28,082 nucleotides of DNA from CAZPWQ01 sp964590495 (GTDB taxonomy: Bacteria > Bacteroidota > Rhodothermia > Balneolales > Balneolaceae), in the NCBI GenBank assembly GCA_964590495.1, contig CAZPWQ010000042.1:1-28082 (forward strand), in the 5' to 3' direction. A model generated the notes under the pieces. It searched no databases, was not told the DNA's origin, and saw only the letters and a list, made by a program, of their open reading frames with translations. The position numbers and the translations under genes were made by a program. Of the stretch, positions 1 through 8,199 are shown in pieces (within the stretch, counting starts at the first letter, position 1; each line of letters starts with the position of its first letter).

Positions 1-1104
1 CATCCCCAGGTTGAACAGACGGTAAACAACTTTATCAACACACGATTGACACCGGACCGAAAGGAAATGGCGAAGGGTGATTCCATCCGATACCTGGTGC
101 TTGTACTGCTGGCGGGCGGACTGATTATCGGTTTTGTTAAAGGCAAAATCAGCAAAGGATTTCTTTTGGCTGGATTATTATTGCTAAGCGCCTATGATCT
201 GCTCAGCGTTGATTCCCGCTATGTGGATGAAGAACAGATGATGCGTGATGACATTACTGCTGAACAACTGATTCACCAACAGCAACAGCCTGCAGATGAA
301 TTCGTAATGGAAAATATAGACAGCGGCGAAGGGTATCCCTATCGGGCATTCCCATTGCTGAGTAATCCATTTAATAATGCCGTGCCTGCCTATTTTTATC
401 CGAGCATAGGCGGATACAGCGGTGCAAAACTTGGCTATTACCAGGATCTGATCGACAACCTGCTGATGTCGGATACAGGTGGTTTTAATGATCCCATACT
501 CGACATGCTCAATGTCAAATATGTCACTATTAACCAGCAGCTGCCTTTCGATGGTTATACGGAAGTATTTAATGAAGGCGATCAATTTGTTTACCAAAAC
601 GATGACGTGCTTCCCAAAGCTTTCTTTGTAGATTCCGTCACTACTGTCTCGGAAGCTTCCGAAGCTGTAGAAATAATGCATAACCCCGCCGGTTTTAATC
701 CAGCCTCCCATGCCATTGTTGAATCGGATGAACTAATAAATATTGAACCCAATACGGATGCCGGTGTTTCCGTCACATCCTATAATGCAAAGCAGATAAG
801 CCTCCAAACCCAATCTTCCGCCGACGGATTTCTCGTGTTGAGCGAGATATACTATCCGGCGGGCTGGAAGGCAGAAATTGACGGAGAACCGGCTGAAATT
901 TATAAAACCAATTATGTACTTCGGGGGATGAAAGTTCCGGCGGGAGAACGTGAAATTACAATGAAGTTCGAACCGACTTCAAATATCTGGGGCATGCGCA
1001 TCGCCCGCTTCGGGCACCTGCTGCTGCTGGGTTTCGGGATCTTTGCTGTTTATGTGAATGTGAAGATGCCGTCGCCGGAAGATGAAGAGGATTCCGAGAG
1101 TTAA
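1..1104 (+). CDS. YfhO-like membrane protein, C-terminal part (5' end outside window)
   Basis: The reading frame is open from the first base, so this is the 3' portion of a longer gene; a TTG at 46 is an internal codon, not a start. The visible 367 residues begin with a short soluble stretch, then two adjacent hydrophobic segments (about 24-45 and 50-65), a long extracytoplasmic domain, and a last membrane segment near the C-terminus followed by an acidic tail. The domain contains a stretch reading YYPAGWKAEIDG followed by a conserved-looking VPAGEREI, which is typical of the C-terminal domain of YfhO-family proteins. In characterised Gram-positive members the family is linked to glycosylation of cell-surface polymers. 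It stands at the edge of a polysaccharide gene cluster, which agrees with a role in lipid-linked sugar transfer. Exact substrate unknown. Confidence 0.75.
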   Translation, partial: HPQVEQTVNNFINTRLTPDRKEMAKGDSIRYLVLVLLAGGLIIGFVKGKISKGFLLAGLLLLSAYDLLSVDSRYVDEEQMMRDDITAEQLIHQQQQPADEFVMENIDSGEGYPYRAFPLLSNPFNNAVPAYFYPSIGGYSGAKLGYYQDLIDNLLMSDTGGFNDPILDMLNVKYVTINQQLPFDGYTEVFNEGDQFVYQNDDVLPKAFFVDSVTTVSEASEAVEIMHNPAGFNPASHAIVESDELINIEPNTDAGVSVTSYNAKQISLQTQSSADGFLVLSEIYYPAGWKAEIDGEPAEIYKTNYVLRGMKVPAGEREITMKFEPTSNIWGMRIARFGHLLLLGFGIFAVYVNVKMPSPEDEEDSES

Positions 1105-1276
1105 TCTGGTTTTATAAACTTGTTTTCATTCAATGCATAGTTGTTTCACGAAGGACGCAAAGGAGACACAAAGCTGCACAAAGTTTTTTTCTTTTATTAA
1201 AGGTGATGAATTAGCGAAAGCTAACTTTATTCATCTTACCCAGCTAAACTTGCATAAATAATTATCCCTATTGGCT

Positions 1277-1300
1277 GGTTCAAGCGTCCACGCTTGAACC
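1277..1300. repeat. Perfect palindrome, 10-bp arms
   Basis: GGTTCAAGCG at 1277-1286 and its exact reverse complement CGCTTGAACC at 1291-1300 are separated by TCCA. There is no T-run on either side, so it does not look like an ordinary intrinsic terminator. Confidence 0.7.
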
Positions 1301-1404
1301 TTTCGTACTGCACAAGCGGTCGTTTTCCCGTTAAGCGAGGGAATGAATTCCCTTGTTAGTGATTGTTTCCTTCTCTTTCGAATTCCAAATCTTGTCCCTT
1401 CATA

Positions 1405-1437
1405 CCCATCGGACGGCACAATCAGCCGTCGGATGGG
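1405..1437. repeat. Palindromic module, copy 1
   Basis: Arms 1405-1416 (CCCATCGGACGG) and 1426-1437 (CCGTCGGATGGG) pair at 11 of 12 positions around a 9-base loop. A diverged copy in the same orientation lies at 1662-1694. The similarity extends a few bases to the left of both copies, over the CCCTTCAYAC-like flank. Confidence 0.65.
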
Positions 1438-1447
1438 AAGCTAATTC

Positions 1448-1480
1448 CCCGTCCGACCGCTGACTTTGCGGTCGGGCGGG
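1448..1480. repeat. 13-bp GC-rich stem-loop
   Basis: CCCGTCCGACCGC (1448-1460) pairs with GCGGTCGGGCGGG (1468-1480) across a 7-base loop, with one T·G wobble. It is followed by mixed sequence and not by a T-run. It resembles the neighbouring palindromic modules in composition but is not an obvious copy. Confidence 0.6.
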
Positions 1481-1661
1481 TTCGACAGGGCTCGGTGCCT
1501 TTTTGACCCATCCTCCGGCTCCTTCCTAAATTCCAGCAACTTCAAAGCCCCTCCTTGTTTCGATGTGGGTTTTCAGCGGAATAGGGAGGAGTGCGGGGGA
1601 TTTGAAACTTCTGGAAACCCGAAATTAAGCCAACCCAATAGGGTTATTTGCCCCCTTCACA

Positions 1662-1694
1662 CCCACCGGACGGCAACATCAGCCGCCCGATGGG
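1662..1694. repeat. Palindromic module, copy 2, abutting a stop codon
   Basis: Arms 1662-1673 and 1683-1694 pair at 10 of 12 positions. On the minus strand the first base of the stem immediately follows the TAG stop of the sulfotransferase gene (1695-1697). It is a diverged copy of the module at 1405-1437. It could protect the 3' end of that message, but this is only an inference from position. Confidence 0.6.
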
Positions 1695-2474
1695 CTACCA
1701 CTGATTCCTATACTTCTCTCTGATATCCTCTGGCTTATAAAACGATTCCAGCAGTTCATAATCTTTATGATAGAATTCAATAGTATGCTGCAGTGCTTTT
1801 TCTGAAATGTCGCTTAATTCCACATCGGATCCACCGGATTTCCTTTTTAACATTTTGAGATCTGGCTTGTATTTTTTCAGTATTTCTTCCAGCTCATCCA
1901 GCTTTTCGATGGGAAAAACCCGGTCCAGATACCGGATTGTACCTCCAAGAAATTCATGCTGTGGTCGCGAATGATGTTCTATAGATTTATTCGCTTTTCG
2001 ATAGCCTTCCAGATTCAACATGAAGGTGTTGATATCCGGTTCCGCCGGTAAATTCATACGATTAAGAGTGAAAGTACTTGATTCAAGATCACCGAGATCC
2101 AGCACCCTGTTACGGTAGCAGGATATTAATCTCTCCACCGGGTCGCGCACCACTGTAAAGCGTGTGACATGTCCCAGCATTTTTAATTTACTGACCCCGG
2201 TGAATGCACCGGGACGTTTTTTGTAATAGTCGTGATGATCTTCATAACCGTACTTTTCTTTGAATTCAGAACTGAATCTATTTCCAAACTCAATTTCATA
2301 CATAGCGTGTTTAACAGATGTACAGGCATTTTTGGGGATCGGGATATAAAGCAGCTTTTGATCCGGCAGATATATTTGATGTACCTCGTATCCGGATATG
2401 CCCAGACGCCTGCAGACAAAACGGTAGTAGAGTTTTGTTTTCTCAATAAAGCTATTCAGCCTTCTTCTATTCAT
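1695..2474 (-). CDS. Sulfotransferase family 2 protein (carbohydrate sulfotransferase-like)
   Basis: This is a 259-residue protein with the two PAPS-binding signatures of the Golgi-type carbohydrate sulfotransferase family. The 5'-phosphosulfate loop reads PKNACTS at 47-53, with Lys48 as the expected key residue, and the 3'-phosphate site reads VVRDPVERLISCY at 108-120 with Arg110 and Ser118. Enzymes of this family move sulfate from PAPS to a sugar hydroxyl. There is no signal peptide, so it would act in the cytoplasm on a nucleotide- or lipid-linked glycan. It begins with ATG 4 nt after the upstream glycosyltransferase, which implies one transcript and perhaps sequential action on the same sugar chain. 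The acceptor cannot be read from sequence. Confidence 0.85.
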   Translation of the reverse strand: MNRRRLNSFIEKTKLYYRFVCRRLGISGYEVHQIYLPDQKLLYIPIPKNACTSVKHAMYEIEFGNRFSSEFKEKYGYEDHHDYYKKRPGAFTGVSKLKMLGHVTRFTVVRDPVERLISCYRNRVLDLGDLESSTFTLNRMNLPAEPDINTFMLNLEGYRKANKSIEHHSRPQHEFLGGTIRYLDRVFPIEKLDELEEILKKYKPDLKMLKRKSGGSDVELSDISEKALQHTIEFYHKDYELLESFYKPEDIREKYRNQW

Positions 2475-2478
2475 AAAC

Positions 2479-3324
2479 CTATTCTATTTTACCGGCAATA
2501 AACTTCTCAATTATCCATCCTTTCGCTTCCTTCCAGTACCGGTGTGGCGGAACCCAACCGAAAACATCCGACAGTCCTGAAATTTTGCCGGTTGCTTTTC
2601 TGATATTATATAGCTGGTACTTGCGCTGTCTGTCGTTCATTTTAGACTTGTGCTTGTTATAAAACTTCAGATAACCCCGCAGCTGGTCGGCAGGATTTGA
2701 AATGCGTTTACCGCCATGTTCCAGGAAAATATTCTGAAGGGGTTCCCGCACATTTTTAACCTGCCCGTATTTTTCAACTAGCCGTATCCACAGATCATAA
2801 TCCTGTGCGGCATCCAGTGATTCGTCAAACCCACCTACAGAAAGCAGACGCTCTTTTTTTATCAATCCCTGATTACCAACGTAATTGGAATACAAGAGAT
2901 CATCCAGTGAGATAATTTCTTTTTTATGCCATACGGGAGCTCCCTTCCGGTACATCATTCTGACATCGGATGTTACAAATGAGTAATCATCAGAATAGGC
3001 ACTTAAAAGCTTCTCGATACGCCGGAGATGCCACTCGTCGTCATCATCAAGTCCTGCTATGAACGTACCCCTTGCTGCTTCTATACCCTGATTACGGGCA
3101 CGACACGACCCAAGAGCCTTTTCATTCTTTATAAAACTGATTGGAAGTGCCGGCCGGTACGTTTCCACAACCGGCTCGACCCCCTCGTCCGAACCATCAT
3201 CAACAATAACCAGCTCCATATTGGGATAAGTCTGCGCGGCGACAGAATCCAGCGCCCGCGGCAAAAGCGGAATCCTGTTATGGGTCGTCACTACAGCAGA
3301 TACAAGAGGTTTATCCTCGGTCAT
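2479..3324 (-). CDS. Family 2 glycosyltransferase
   Basis: This 281-residue protein has a GT-A fold N-terminus. It opens with VSAVVTTHNR, has the nucleotide-binding DDGSDE at 42-47 and a metal-binding acidic run DDDDE at 93-97 (the DxD equivalent), and later AAQDYDLWIRL, the usual position of the catalytic base in GT2 enzymes. It would transfer a sugar from a nucleotide donor to a growing glycan at the cytoplasmic face of the membrane. The C-terminus is basic. It is the first gene of a two-gene leftward operon with the sulfotransferase and is divergent from another glycosyltransferase starting at 3421. Donor and linkage are unknown. Confidence 0.88.
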   Translation of the reverse strand: MTEDKPLVSAVVTTHNRIPLLPRALDSVAAQTYPNMELVIVDDGSDEGVEPVVETYRPALPISFIKNEKALGSCRARNQGIEAARGTFIAGLDDDDEWHLRRIEKLLSAYSDDYSFVTSDVRMMYRKGAPVWHKKEIISLDDLLYSNYVGNQGLIKKERLLSVGGFDESLDAAQDYDLWIRLVEKYGQVKNVREPLQNIFLEHGGKRISNPADQLRGYLKFYNKHKSKMNDRQRKYQLYNIRKATGKISGLSDVFGWVPPHRYWKEAKGWIIEKFIAGKIE

Positions 3325-3420
3325 TTTGGATTATTTAATCAGAAAAATCAGCGTTCGCATCATTTACATAAAAAAATGTATTTTCAAGCTTTAATGTAAT
3401 GGTTTAGATCAAACATTTAT

Positions 3421-4353
3421 ATGCCAAATAATCCGGAAGTTACTTTTATTATCTGTACTTATAACCGGGCAGACTATCTCGATGACACGCTAAATTCGTT
3501 ACTCCGGCACAATTATTCTTTTGACCAGTTCGAGATATTAGTTGTTGATAATAATTCTACAGATCACACTGCAGAAACAGTAAAAAAATATATTGCAAAA
3601 GATGATAAATCCTATCCATCTATACGGTATGTCAAAGAGAAGATACAGGGATTATCACAGGCGCGAAACCGTGGTATATGGGAATCAAATGCGAAAAATC
3701 TGGTATTTGTTGATGATGATATACGGGCACCCGGCCAATTTATCCCGGGTTGGCTGAAGTTTTTCAAAGAACATCCCGATATAAAAGCGGCGGGTGGAAG
3801 AATCCATGTTCAATTTGACGATCCGCGTCCCGATTGGATGCCACACTTCCTGCTTCCGCTGCTGGGTCATCACGATCTGGGTGATTCCATAAAGAAATAC
3901 GGAAAAATGAATTATCCTTTCGGAGGAAATATGGGCTTCAGAAAAATAGTTTTTGAACGACACGGGATGTTTAACACGGATCTGGGACGTAAAGGCAGTC
4001 AGCTGAAAGCCAGTGAAGAGAAGGAGTTTTTCCAGCGAATAAAGAAAAGCAATTCCGATATCTATTATCTGCCGGATGCCCTGCTTTATCACCGTGTCAA
4101 CAAGCAAAGACTCACCAGGGAATATATCCGGCGCCAGTCTATAGGCCTGGGACAAAGTATAGCTTTGCAGCTCAAACATGAGTCTGCCGCCCGGAAAGCT
4201 GCTTATGGACTTCAGGAAGCGGGTAAAATGATAGCCACTCTTGGGTTATTCATGCCTTATACCGTGACTTTTCAACTTCAAAAAGCAGTTATGCTTGTTA
4301 AATTCAGAAAATGGATTGTCGAAGGATATCTATCTATATATAACACCGTTTAA
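3421..4353 (+). CDS. Family 2 glycosyltransferase
   Basis: This is a 310-residue GT2 enzyme. FIICTYNR at 9-16 and VVDNNSTDHT at 41-50 form the nucleotide-binding half, VFVDDDI at 95-101 supplies the metal-binding DxD motif, and KASEEKEFFQRI further on occupies the catalytic-base region. The sequence between the two, with PDWMPHFL and YPFGGNMGFRK, resembles bacterial polysaccharide glycosyltransferases. There is no clear membrane anchor. It leads a rightward group with a TupA-like protein and a flippase, so it probably helps to assemble the repeat unit that the flippase exports. Its relation to the GT2 gene at 2479-3324 is divergent in both sequence and direction. Confidence 0.88.
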   Translation: MPNNPEVTFIICTYNRADYLDDTLNSLLRHNYSFDQFEILVVDNNSTDHTAETVKKYIAKDDKSYPSIRYVKEKIQGLSQARNRGIWESNAKNLVFVDDDIRAPGQFIPGWLKFFKEHPDIKAAGGRIHVQFDDPRPDWMPHFLLPLLGHHDLGDSIKKYGKMNYPFGGNMGFRKIVFERHGMFNTDLGRKGSQLKASEEKEFFQRIKKSNSDIYYLPDALLYHRVNKQRLTREYIRRQSIGLGQSIALQLKHESAARKAAYGLQEAGKMIATLGLFMPYTVTFQLQKAVMLVKFRKWIVEGYLSIYNTV

Positions 4354-4408
4354 AACAAAGGATCATGAGTTCAATATTTTGGATTAAAGGCATCCTATTT
4401 GAAGAATC

Positions 4409-4433
4409 ACGCATTACGAATTACGCATTACGA
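4409..4433. repeat. Short tandem direct repeat, 14-base period
   Basis: ACGCATTACGA occurs at 4409-4419 and again at 4423-4433. Runs of this ATTACG type are common between genes in FCB genomes. No function is suggested, and it lies just ahead of the next gene's ATG at 4445. Confidence 0.5.
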
Positions 4434-4444
4434 GACTTTCTATT

Positions 4445-5314
4445 ATGAAATTAATCAAGTCACTTCTAAAAAAAATATTCTGGGGATTATTCAGACATTT
4501 TTTGTCCGACAAGCAGTATGCAAAAACAAGATATTGGCTGGAACTGGATGATCATCTTAACCTGGAAAACCCGAAGAAGTTTACAGAAAAAATACAATAC
4601 ATCAAGCTTTTTGAACGTACTAAACTTCGAAAAAAAGTTGCCGACAGAATGGAAGTCAGAAAATATGTAGCACAAAAAGCGGGGGAGGAATATTTGATCC
4701 CGCTTATAGGTACGTACGACGAATTAAACAAAAAAATCTGGGAGAGCCTGCCATCACAGTTCGTTTTAAAAGCCAACCATGGCTGCGGGATGATCAAAAT
4801 CATTCGTAATAAGGAAGAGGAAGATTTTAATAAGGTCCGGAAGGTGACAAAACAGTGGAGACAAACAGATTATGCCGAACTGGGAAGAGAATGGGTTTAC
4901 AGAGATTTGCCGAGGACTATTTTAGCTGAAAAACTGTTACTCGGTTCCGGCCGTTCAATACCCGACGATTACAAATTTTTCTGTTTCCATGGCAAAGTAG
5001 AGGTGATTCAAATCGATTTTGACCGCTTCGGCGAACAAAAGCGCAATCTGTACGACCCGAACTTTAACCGGCTGGATGCTAAATTGCTGTACCCGCATAA
5101 TCCCGTAAAGATTCCGGAACCCGCGAATCTGAACGAAGCTGTTCGACTCGCGGAGATGTTATCCTCCGAATTTAACTTTATACGTGTGGATCTGTACCTG
5201 CTGGAAGAGAATATTTATTTTGGCGAGCTTACAAACTATCCGGGCAATGGCTTTGCAGCGTTTGAACCTGAACCGGTAGAATACAAAATAGGTTCCTGGC
5301 TGCAAATTGGATAA
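4445..5314 (+). CDS. TupA-like ATP-grasp protein
   Basis: This 289-residue protein matches the TupA-like ATP-grasp family seen in polysaccharide loci. Recognisable blocks are NPKKFTEKIQYIKLFER near residues 38-55, FVLKANHGCGMIKII near 105-119 (the nucleotide-binding strand and glycine loop), YKFFCFHGKVEVIQIDFDR in the middle, and FIRVDLY followed by YFGELTNYPGNGF near the C-terminus, where ATP-grasp enzymes keep their metal-binding acidic residues. TupA was named for teichuronopeptide synthesis, in which an amino acid or peptide is ligated to a polysaccharide, but many homologues have no demonstrated reaction. It sits between a glycosyltransferase and a flippase, so addition of an acyl or amino-acyl group to the surface glycan is a reasonable inference. 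Confidence 0.82.
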   Translation: MKLIKSLLKKIFWGLFRHFLSDKQYAKTRYWLELDDHLNLENPKKFTEKIQYIKLFERTKLRKKVADRMEVRKYVAQKAGEEYLIPLIGTYDELNKKIWESLPSQFVLKANHGCGMIKIIRNKEEEDFNKVRKVTKQWRQTDYAELGREWVYRDLPRTILAEKLLLGSGRSIPDDYKFFCFHGKVEVIQIDFDRFGEQKRNLYDPNFNRLDAKLLYPHNPVKIPEPANLNEAVRLAEMLSSEFNFIRVDLYLLEENIYFGELTNYPGNGFAAFEPEPVEYKIGSWLQIG

Positions 5315-5444
5315 ACACCGGAGCCGTTCTTGTGTAACCATCCGTCTTTTCTTTCCCTTGATAATTAAGTATGATATTGGTACTGTCAATCCGACTTCAG
5401 CAAAATGATCTCTTTTTAAATATCAATAACTGAGTACACCGGCC

Positions 5445-6935
5445 TTGGGCGTAATCATTCGACAAAGTATACAAAACACAGTCATCTCTTACGTAGGAGT
5501 AGCTTTGGGATTTATATCCACCATTCTTCTCTATCCCAATATTTTGAGGGTGGACCAGTACGGTCTGACTCGTCTGTTGTTTTCACTGGCCCTGGTTTGC
5601 GCACAGTTTGCACATCTTGGTATTAACAATGTGGTCATCCGGTATTTTCCCTATTTTAAACACTCCGATGAGTCACGGCACAGGCTTCTGACGCTAACCA
5701 TGCTTGCGCCGCTGGTGGGTTTTACCTTTTTTGCGATAGCTTATCTTTTATTCAAGGATATCTTCATTGATTATTTCAACGATCGCTCTGCCCTCTTTAC
5801 CGAATATTATCTGTACCTGATTCCACTGGTATTTGCTGTGCTTTTCTTTGAAGCGCTCAACAGTTACGTCCGCGCCCTGCAGGATTCGGTAACAGGATCT
5901 TTTGTAAATGAAGTATTGATGAGGGTTCTCATTATCTTTCTGTTGGTCGTGCATCATTACAAGCTGATTTCATTTGCTGAATTTATGATCGGTTTTGTGC
6001 TTGTCTATGGACTTCAGCCGGTTTATATGCTCGTTTACCTGTATCAGAAAAACGAACTTTCTTTTTCAATTCCCTTTCAGGAAAAAAGCCGTCGTCTTAT
6101 CAAAAGAATGAGTACTTATGGAGCCTACTCCCTTTTGGGCGGACTTGCAACACTTCTGGTCGGCAACATTGACATCATTATGCTGGGAGCGATGACTGAT
6201 CTCGACAGCACAGCCGTTTACGCCATCGCATTTTATGTCGGATCCGTTATAGCCGTACCTCAACGTTCTATTGTTAAAATAGCCGCACCTGTTTTAGCGG
6301 AACTACTGAAAAATGAAAAATATGCAGAGATCGACACCCTTTACAAGCGCACCTCTTTGAACCAGATCATTGCCGGCATCCTGCTTTATATCGGTATATG
6401 GGCCAATATGCATAATCTGATGGGACTCCTCCCGCCGGAATATGACGGAGCCCAGCTGGTGATACTCATTATCGGGGCAGCGAAACTTTTTAATATGGCA
6501 ACCGGTGTCAACGGAAGCATTATCATCAATTCAAAATATTACCGTTTTGACCTGTACACAAACATCCTGCTCATCCTGTTGACCGTCACTACAAATTATA
6601 TACTTATTCAACTTTACGGCATTACAGGAGCAGCTATAGCTACCGCAATTTCGATTTTCATCTATAATTTTGTCAAATTTATCTTTGTATGGATCAAGTT
6701 TTCAATGCAGCCATTCCGGTGGAATTCAGTTGTGGTGTTACTCATTGCAGCAGGCTGCCTTGCCGCCTCTTCTCAGATTCCGTACCTGAACAACTTTTTT
6801 GTTGATGTAACGGCACGCTCCTTCGGTATTGCTTTTGTCTTTCTCGGTTTGATTCTTTTATTCCGGATTTCTGATGATGTTAAAAACCTGGTGTTGGAAA
6901 CCTTGCGCCGTATTCAACAGCTGATAAAAAAATGA
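5445..6935 (+). CDS. Wzx-type polysaccharide flippase (MOP superfamily)
   Basis: This 496-residue protein is almost wholly hydrophobic, with roughly 12-14 membrane segments and short loops. It fits the polysaccharide transport family that flips undecaprenyl-linked repeat units from the cytoplasmic to the periplasmic face. Near residue 225 YGAYSLLGGLATLLVGNIDIIMLGAM marks the start of the second half, typical of this family. The start is taken as TTG at 5445 because an in-frame stop lies at 5427-5429 and no ATG is available before the first membrane segment. It ends 6 nt before the oxidoreductase ATG, so the two may be co-transcribed although their functions seem unrelated. Confidence 0.87.
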   Translation: MGVIIRQSIQNTVISYVGVALGFISTILLYPNILRVDQYGLTRLLFSLALVCAQFAHLGINNVVIRYFPYFKHSDESRHRLLTLTMLAPLVGFTFFAIAYLLFKDIFIDYFNDRSALFTEYYLYLIPLVFAVLFFEALNSYVRALQDSVTGSFVNEVLMRVLIIFLLVVHHYKLISFAEFMIGFVLVYGLQPVYMLVYLYQKNELSFSIPFQEKSRRLIKRMSTYGAYSLLGGLATLLVGNIDIIMLGAMTDLDSTAVYAIAFYVGSVIAVPQRSIVKIAAPVLAELLKNEKYAEIDTLYKRTSLNQIIAGILLYIGIWANMHNLMGLLPPEYDGAQLVILIIGAAKLFNMATGVNGSIIINSKYYRFDLYTNILLILLTVTTNYILIQLYGITGAAIATAISIFIYNFVKFIFVWIKFSMQPFRWNSVVVLLIAAGCLAASSQIPYLNNFFVDVTARSFGIAFVFLGLILLFRISDDVKNLVLETLRRIQQLIKK

Positions 6936-6941
6936 AACTAT

Positions 6942-7928
6942 ATGAAAGCGATAAATGTCAAAAATCCCGGCAGGAAGTCTTCTCTTGAAATTGATGAAGT
7001 ATCCACTCCTGAACCAGGTCCCGGGGAAATACTCGTTAAAATTGAAGCTGCAGCAGTAAATCGCGCCGACCTCCACCAGCGTGCCGGAAAGTATCCGCCT
7101 CCTGAAGGTGCAAGTCCCATACTCGGACTGGAGATGGCGGGTATTGTCGAAAAAGCGGGATCCGGAGTAAGCAGGTGGAAACCGGGTGATTTTGTGTTTG
7201 GATTGCTTCCGGGAGGCGGGTATGCCGAGTTTTGTGTTATCCATGAAGATATGGCAATGGCCATACCCGATTCGCTGTCGTTTAGAGAGGCGGCAGCCAT
7301 TCCGGAAACTTTTCTGACGGCCTTCCAGTCGCTCAGCTGGATTGGGAATCTGAAACGCGATGAGACCGTACTCATTCATGCGGGAGGAAGTGGTGTGGGA
7401 ACATCAGCCATTCAGCTGGCCCGGCATCTTTTCAATGCTCAAATCGCCACTACTGCCGGTAAACACCGAAAACTGGAAACCTGCCTTGAGCTGGGTGCCA
7501 ACTTTATTTACAACTACAAAAAGCAGAACTTTGCAGAAGAAATTAAAAAAGATATCGGCAAGAACTCCGTCAATCTTATTATTGATTTCATCGGCGCTCC
7601 ATACTGGGAACAAAATATTGACGTGTTGGCAATAGACGGAAGACTGGTTTACCTGGCTTTCCTGGGCGGACATGAAATCAGTGAAATAAGCCTTGCTCCC
7701 ATCTTAAGAAAGCGACTGTCGATTATGGGTTCCACCCTGCGATCGCGTTCTATTAATTATAAGATATCTCTAACCCGAGACTTTGCAGATCAGACACTCA
7801 ACCTTTTTGAACAGGAAGTACTGAAACCGGTTATCGATTCGGTTTATGACTGGAGTGAAACCGAAGAAGCCCATCAACGGATGCAGAATGATGAAAACAC
7901 CGGGAAAATTGTACTTACAGGTATGTGA
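6942..7928 (+). CDS. NAD(P)H quinone oxidoreductase, PIG3-type, zinc-independent MDR
   Basis: This 328-residue medium-chain dehydrogenase/reductase lacks the zinc ligands of alcohol dehydrogenases. The N-terminal GroES-like domain carries AAAVNRADLHQRAGKYPPP at 36-54, a hallmark of the quinone oxidoreductase and TP53I3/PIG3 group. The Rossmann half has HAGGSGVGTSAIQLA at 146-160, the NADPH-binding glycine loop. The predicted reaction is NADPH-dependent reduction of quinones or related electrophilic carbonyl compounds in the cytoplasm. The substrate is not determined by sequence. It lies directly behind the flippase gene (6-nt gap), probably by shared transcription rather than shared pathway. 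Confidence 0.88.
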   Translation: MKAINVKNPGRKSSLEIDEVSTPEPGPGEILVKIEAAAVNRADLHQRAGKYPPPEGASPILGLEMAGIVEKAGSGVSRWKPGDFVFGLLPGGGYAEFCVIHEDMAMAIPDSLSFREAAAIPETFLTAFQSLSWIGNLKRDETVLIHAGGSGVGTSAIQLARHLFNAQIATTAGKHRKLETCLELGANFIYNYKKQNFAEEIKKDIGKNSVNLIIDFIGAPYWEQNIDVLAIDGRLVYLAFLGGHEISEISLAPILRKRLSIMGSTLRSRSINYKISLTRDFADQTLNLFEQEVLKPVIDSVYDWSETEEAHQRMQNDENTGKIVLTGM

Positions 7929-7969
7929 GGGTTAAATCCGAAGCACAAATGACCAAAATCCAAAAGAGC

Positions 7970-8139
7970 AAATCCGAAATCCGAATGTTCAAAAACTTGT
8001 CCGCCAGCCGGCTGATCCGAAACTTTCGGGGTTGTTGTTTATCACATGCCCTACTGTATGACAAAAGTAATTTTAAAATAAGGCTATTAATTTCAATATG
8101 GCAGCCGTTTCGGATTTAGGTCATTCGGATTTCGGATTT
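7970..8139. repeat. 170-bp segment bounded by perfect 18-bp inverted repeats
   Basis: AAATCCGAAATCCGAATG at 7970-7987 is the exact reverse complement of 8122-8139. Between them are two smaller palindromes, CAGCCGGCTG at 8005-8014 and CCGAAACTTTCGG at 8017-8029, and otherwise no gene. The arms are internally repetitive (ATCCGAA units), of a type that recurs between genes in many bacterial genomes. It may be a small non-autonomous element or a foldback in the untranslated region between the oxidoreductase and hisS. Confidence 0.65.
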
Positions 8140-8199
8140 TACTCTGTTATCTTTGACCTCGATTAATTCAATACTAAACTCCGAATAATTTCAGCATAC

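Larger units (their letters stand above)
1105..1694. other. 590-base gene-free gap rich in palindromes
   Basis: No convincing gene is present; short open frames here have no recognisable domain. The stretch holds at least five stem-loops: 1277-1300 (perfect 10-bp stem, 4-nt loop), 1405-1437, 1448-1480, a foldback joining 1531-1546 with 1601-1616, and 1662-1694, which ends right at the sulfotransferase stop codon. The arms at 1405-1437 and 1662-1694 are diverged copies of one module in the same orientation. It may be a decayed repeat element (REP or MITE-like) or a structured RNA. No transposase is near. Confidence 0.6.

Noticed and set aside
184..711. 175-codon open frame antisense to the YfhO-like gene
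   Set aside because: Shadow of the real gene on the opposite strand; no recognisable motif.
1231..1419. 62-codon open frame on the minus strand
   Set aside because: It covers two palindromes in a gap full of foldbacks, has no recognisable domain, and its coding potential looks like a by-product of the repeats.
1466..1723. 85-codon open frame on the plus strand
   Set aside because: It starts inside a stem-loop and runs into the 3' end of the sulfotransferase gene on the other strand; no family resemblance.
4409..4433. Short ATTACG repeats as part of a CRISPR array
   Set aside because: Only two 11-base units with a 3-base gap; no spacers of proper length and no cas genes in the window.
7925..8119. 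64-codon open frame after the oxidoreductase gene
   Set aside because: It lies within the inverted-repeat segment and its early residues reflect the repeated ATCCGAA units rather than a protein.
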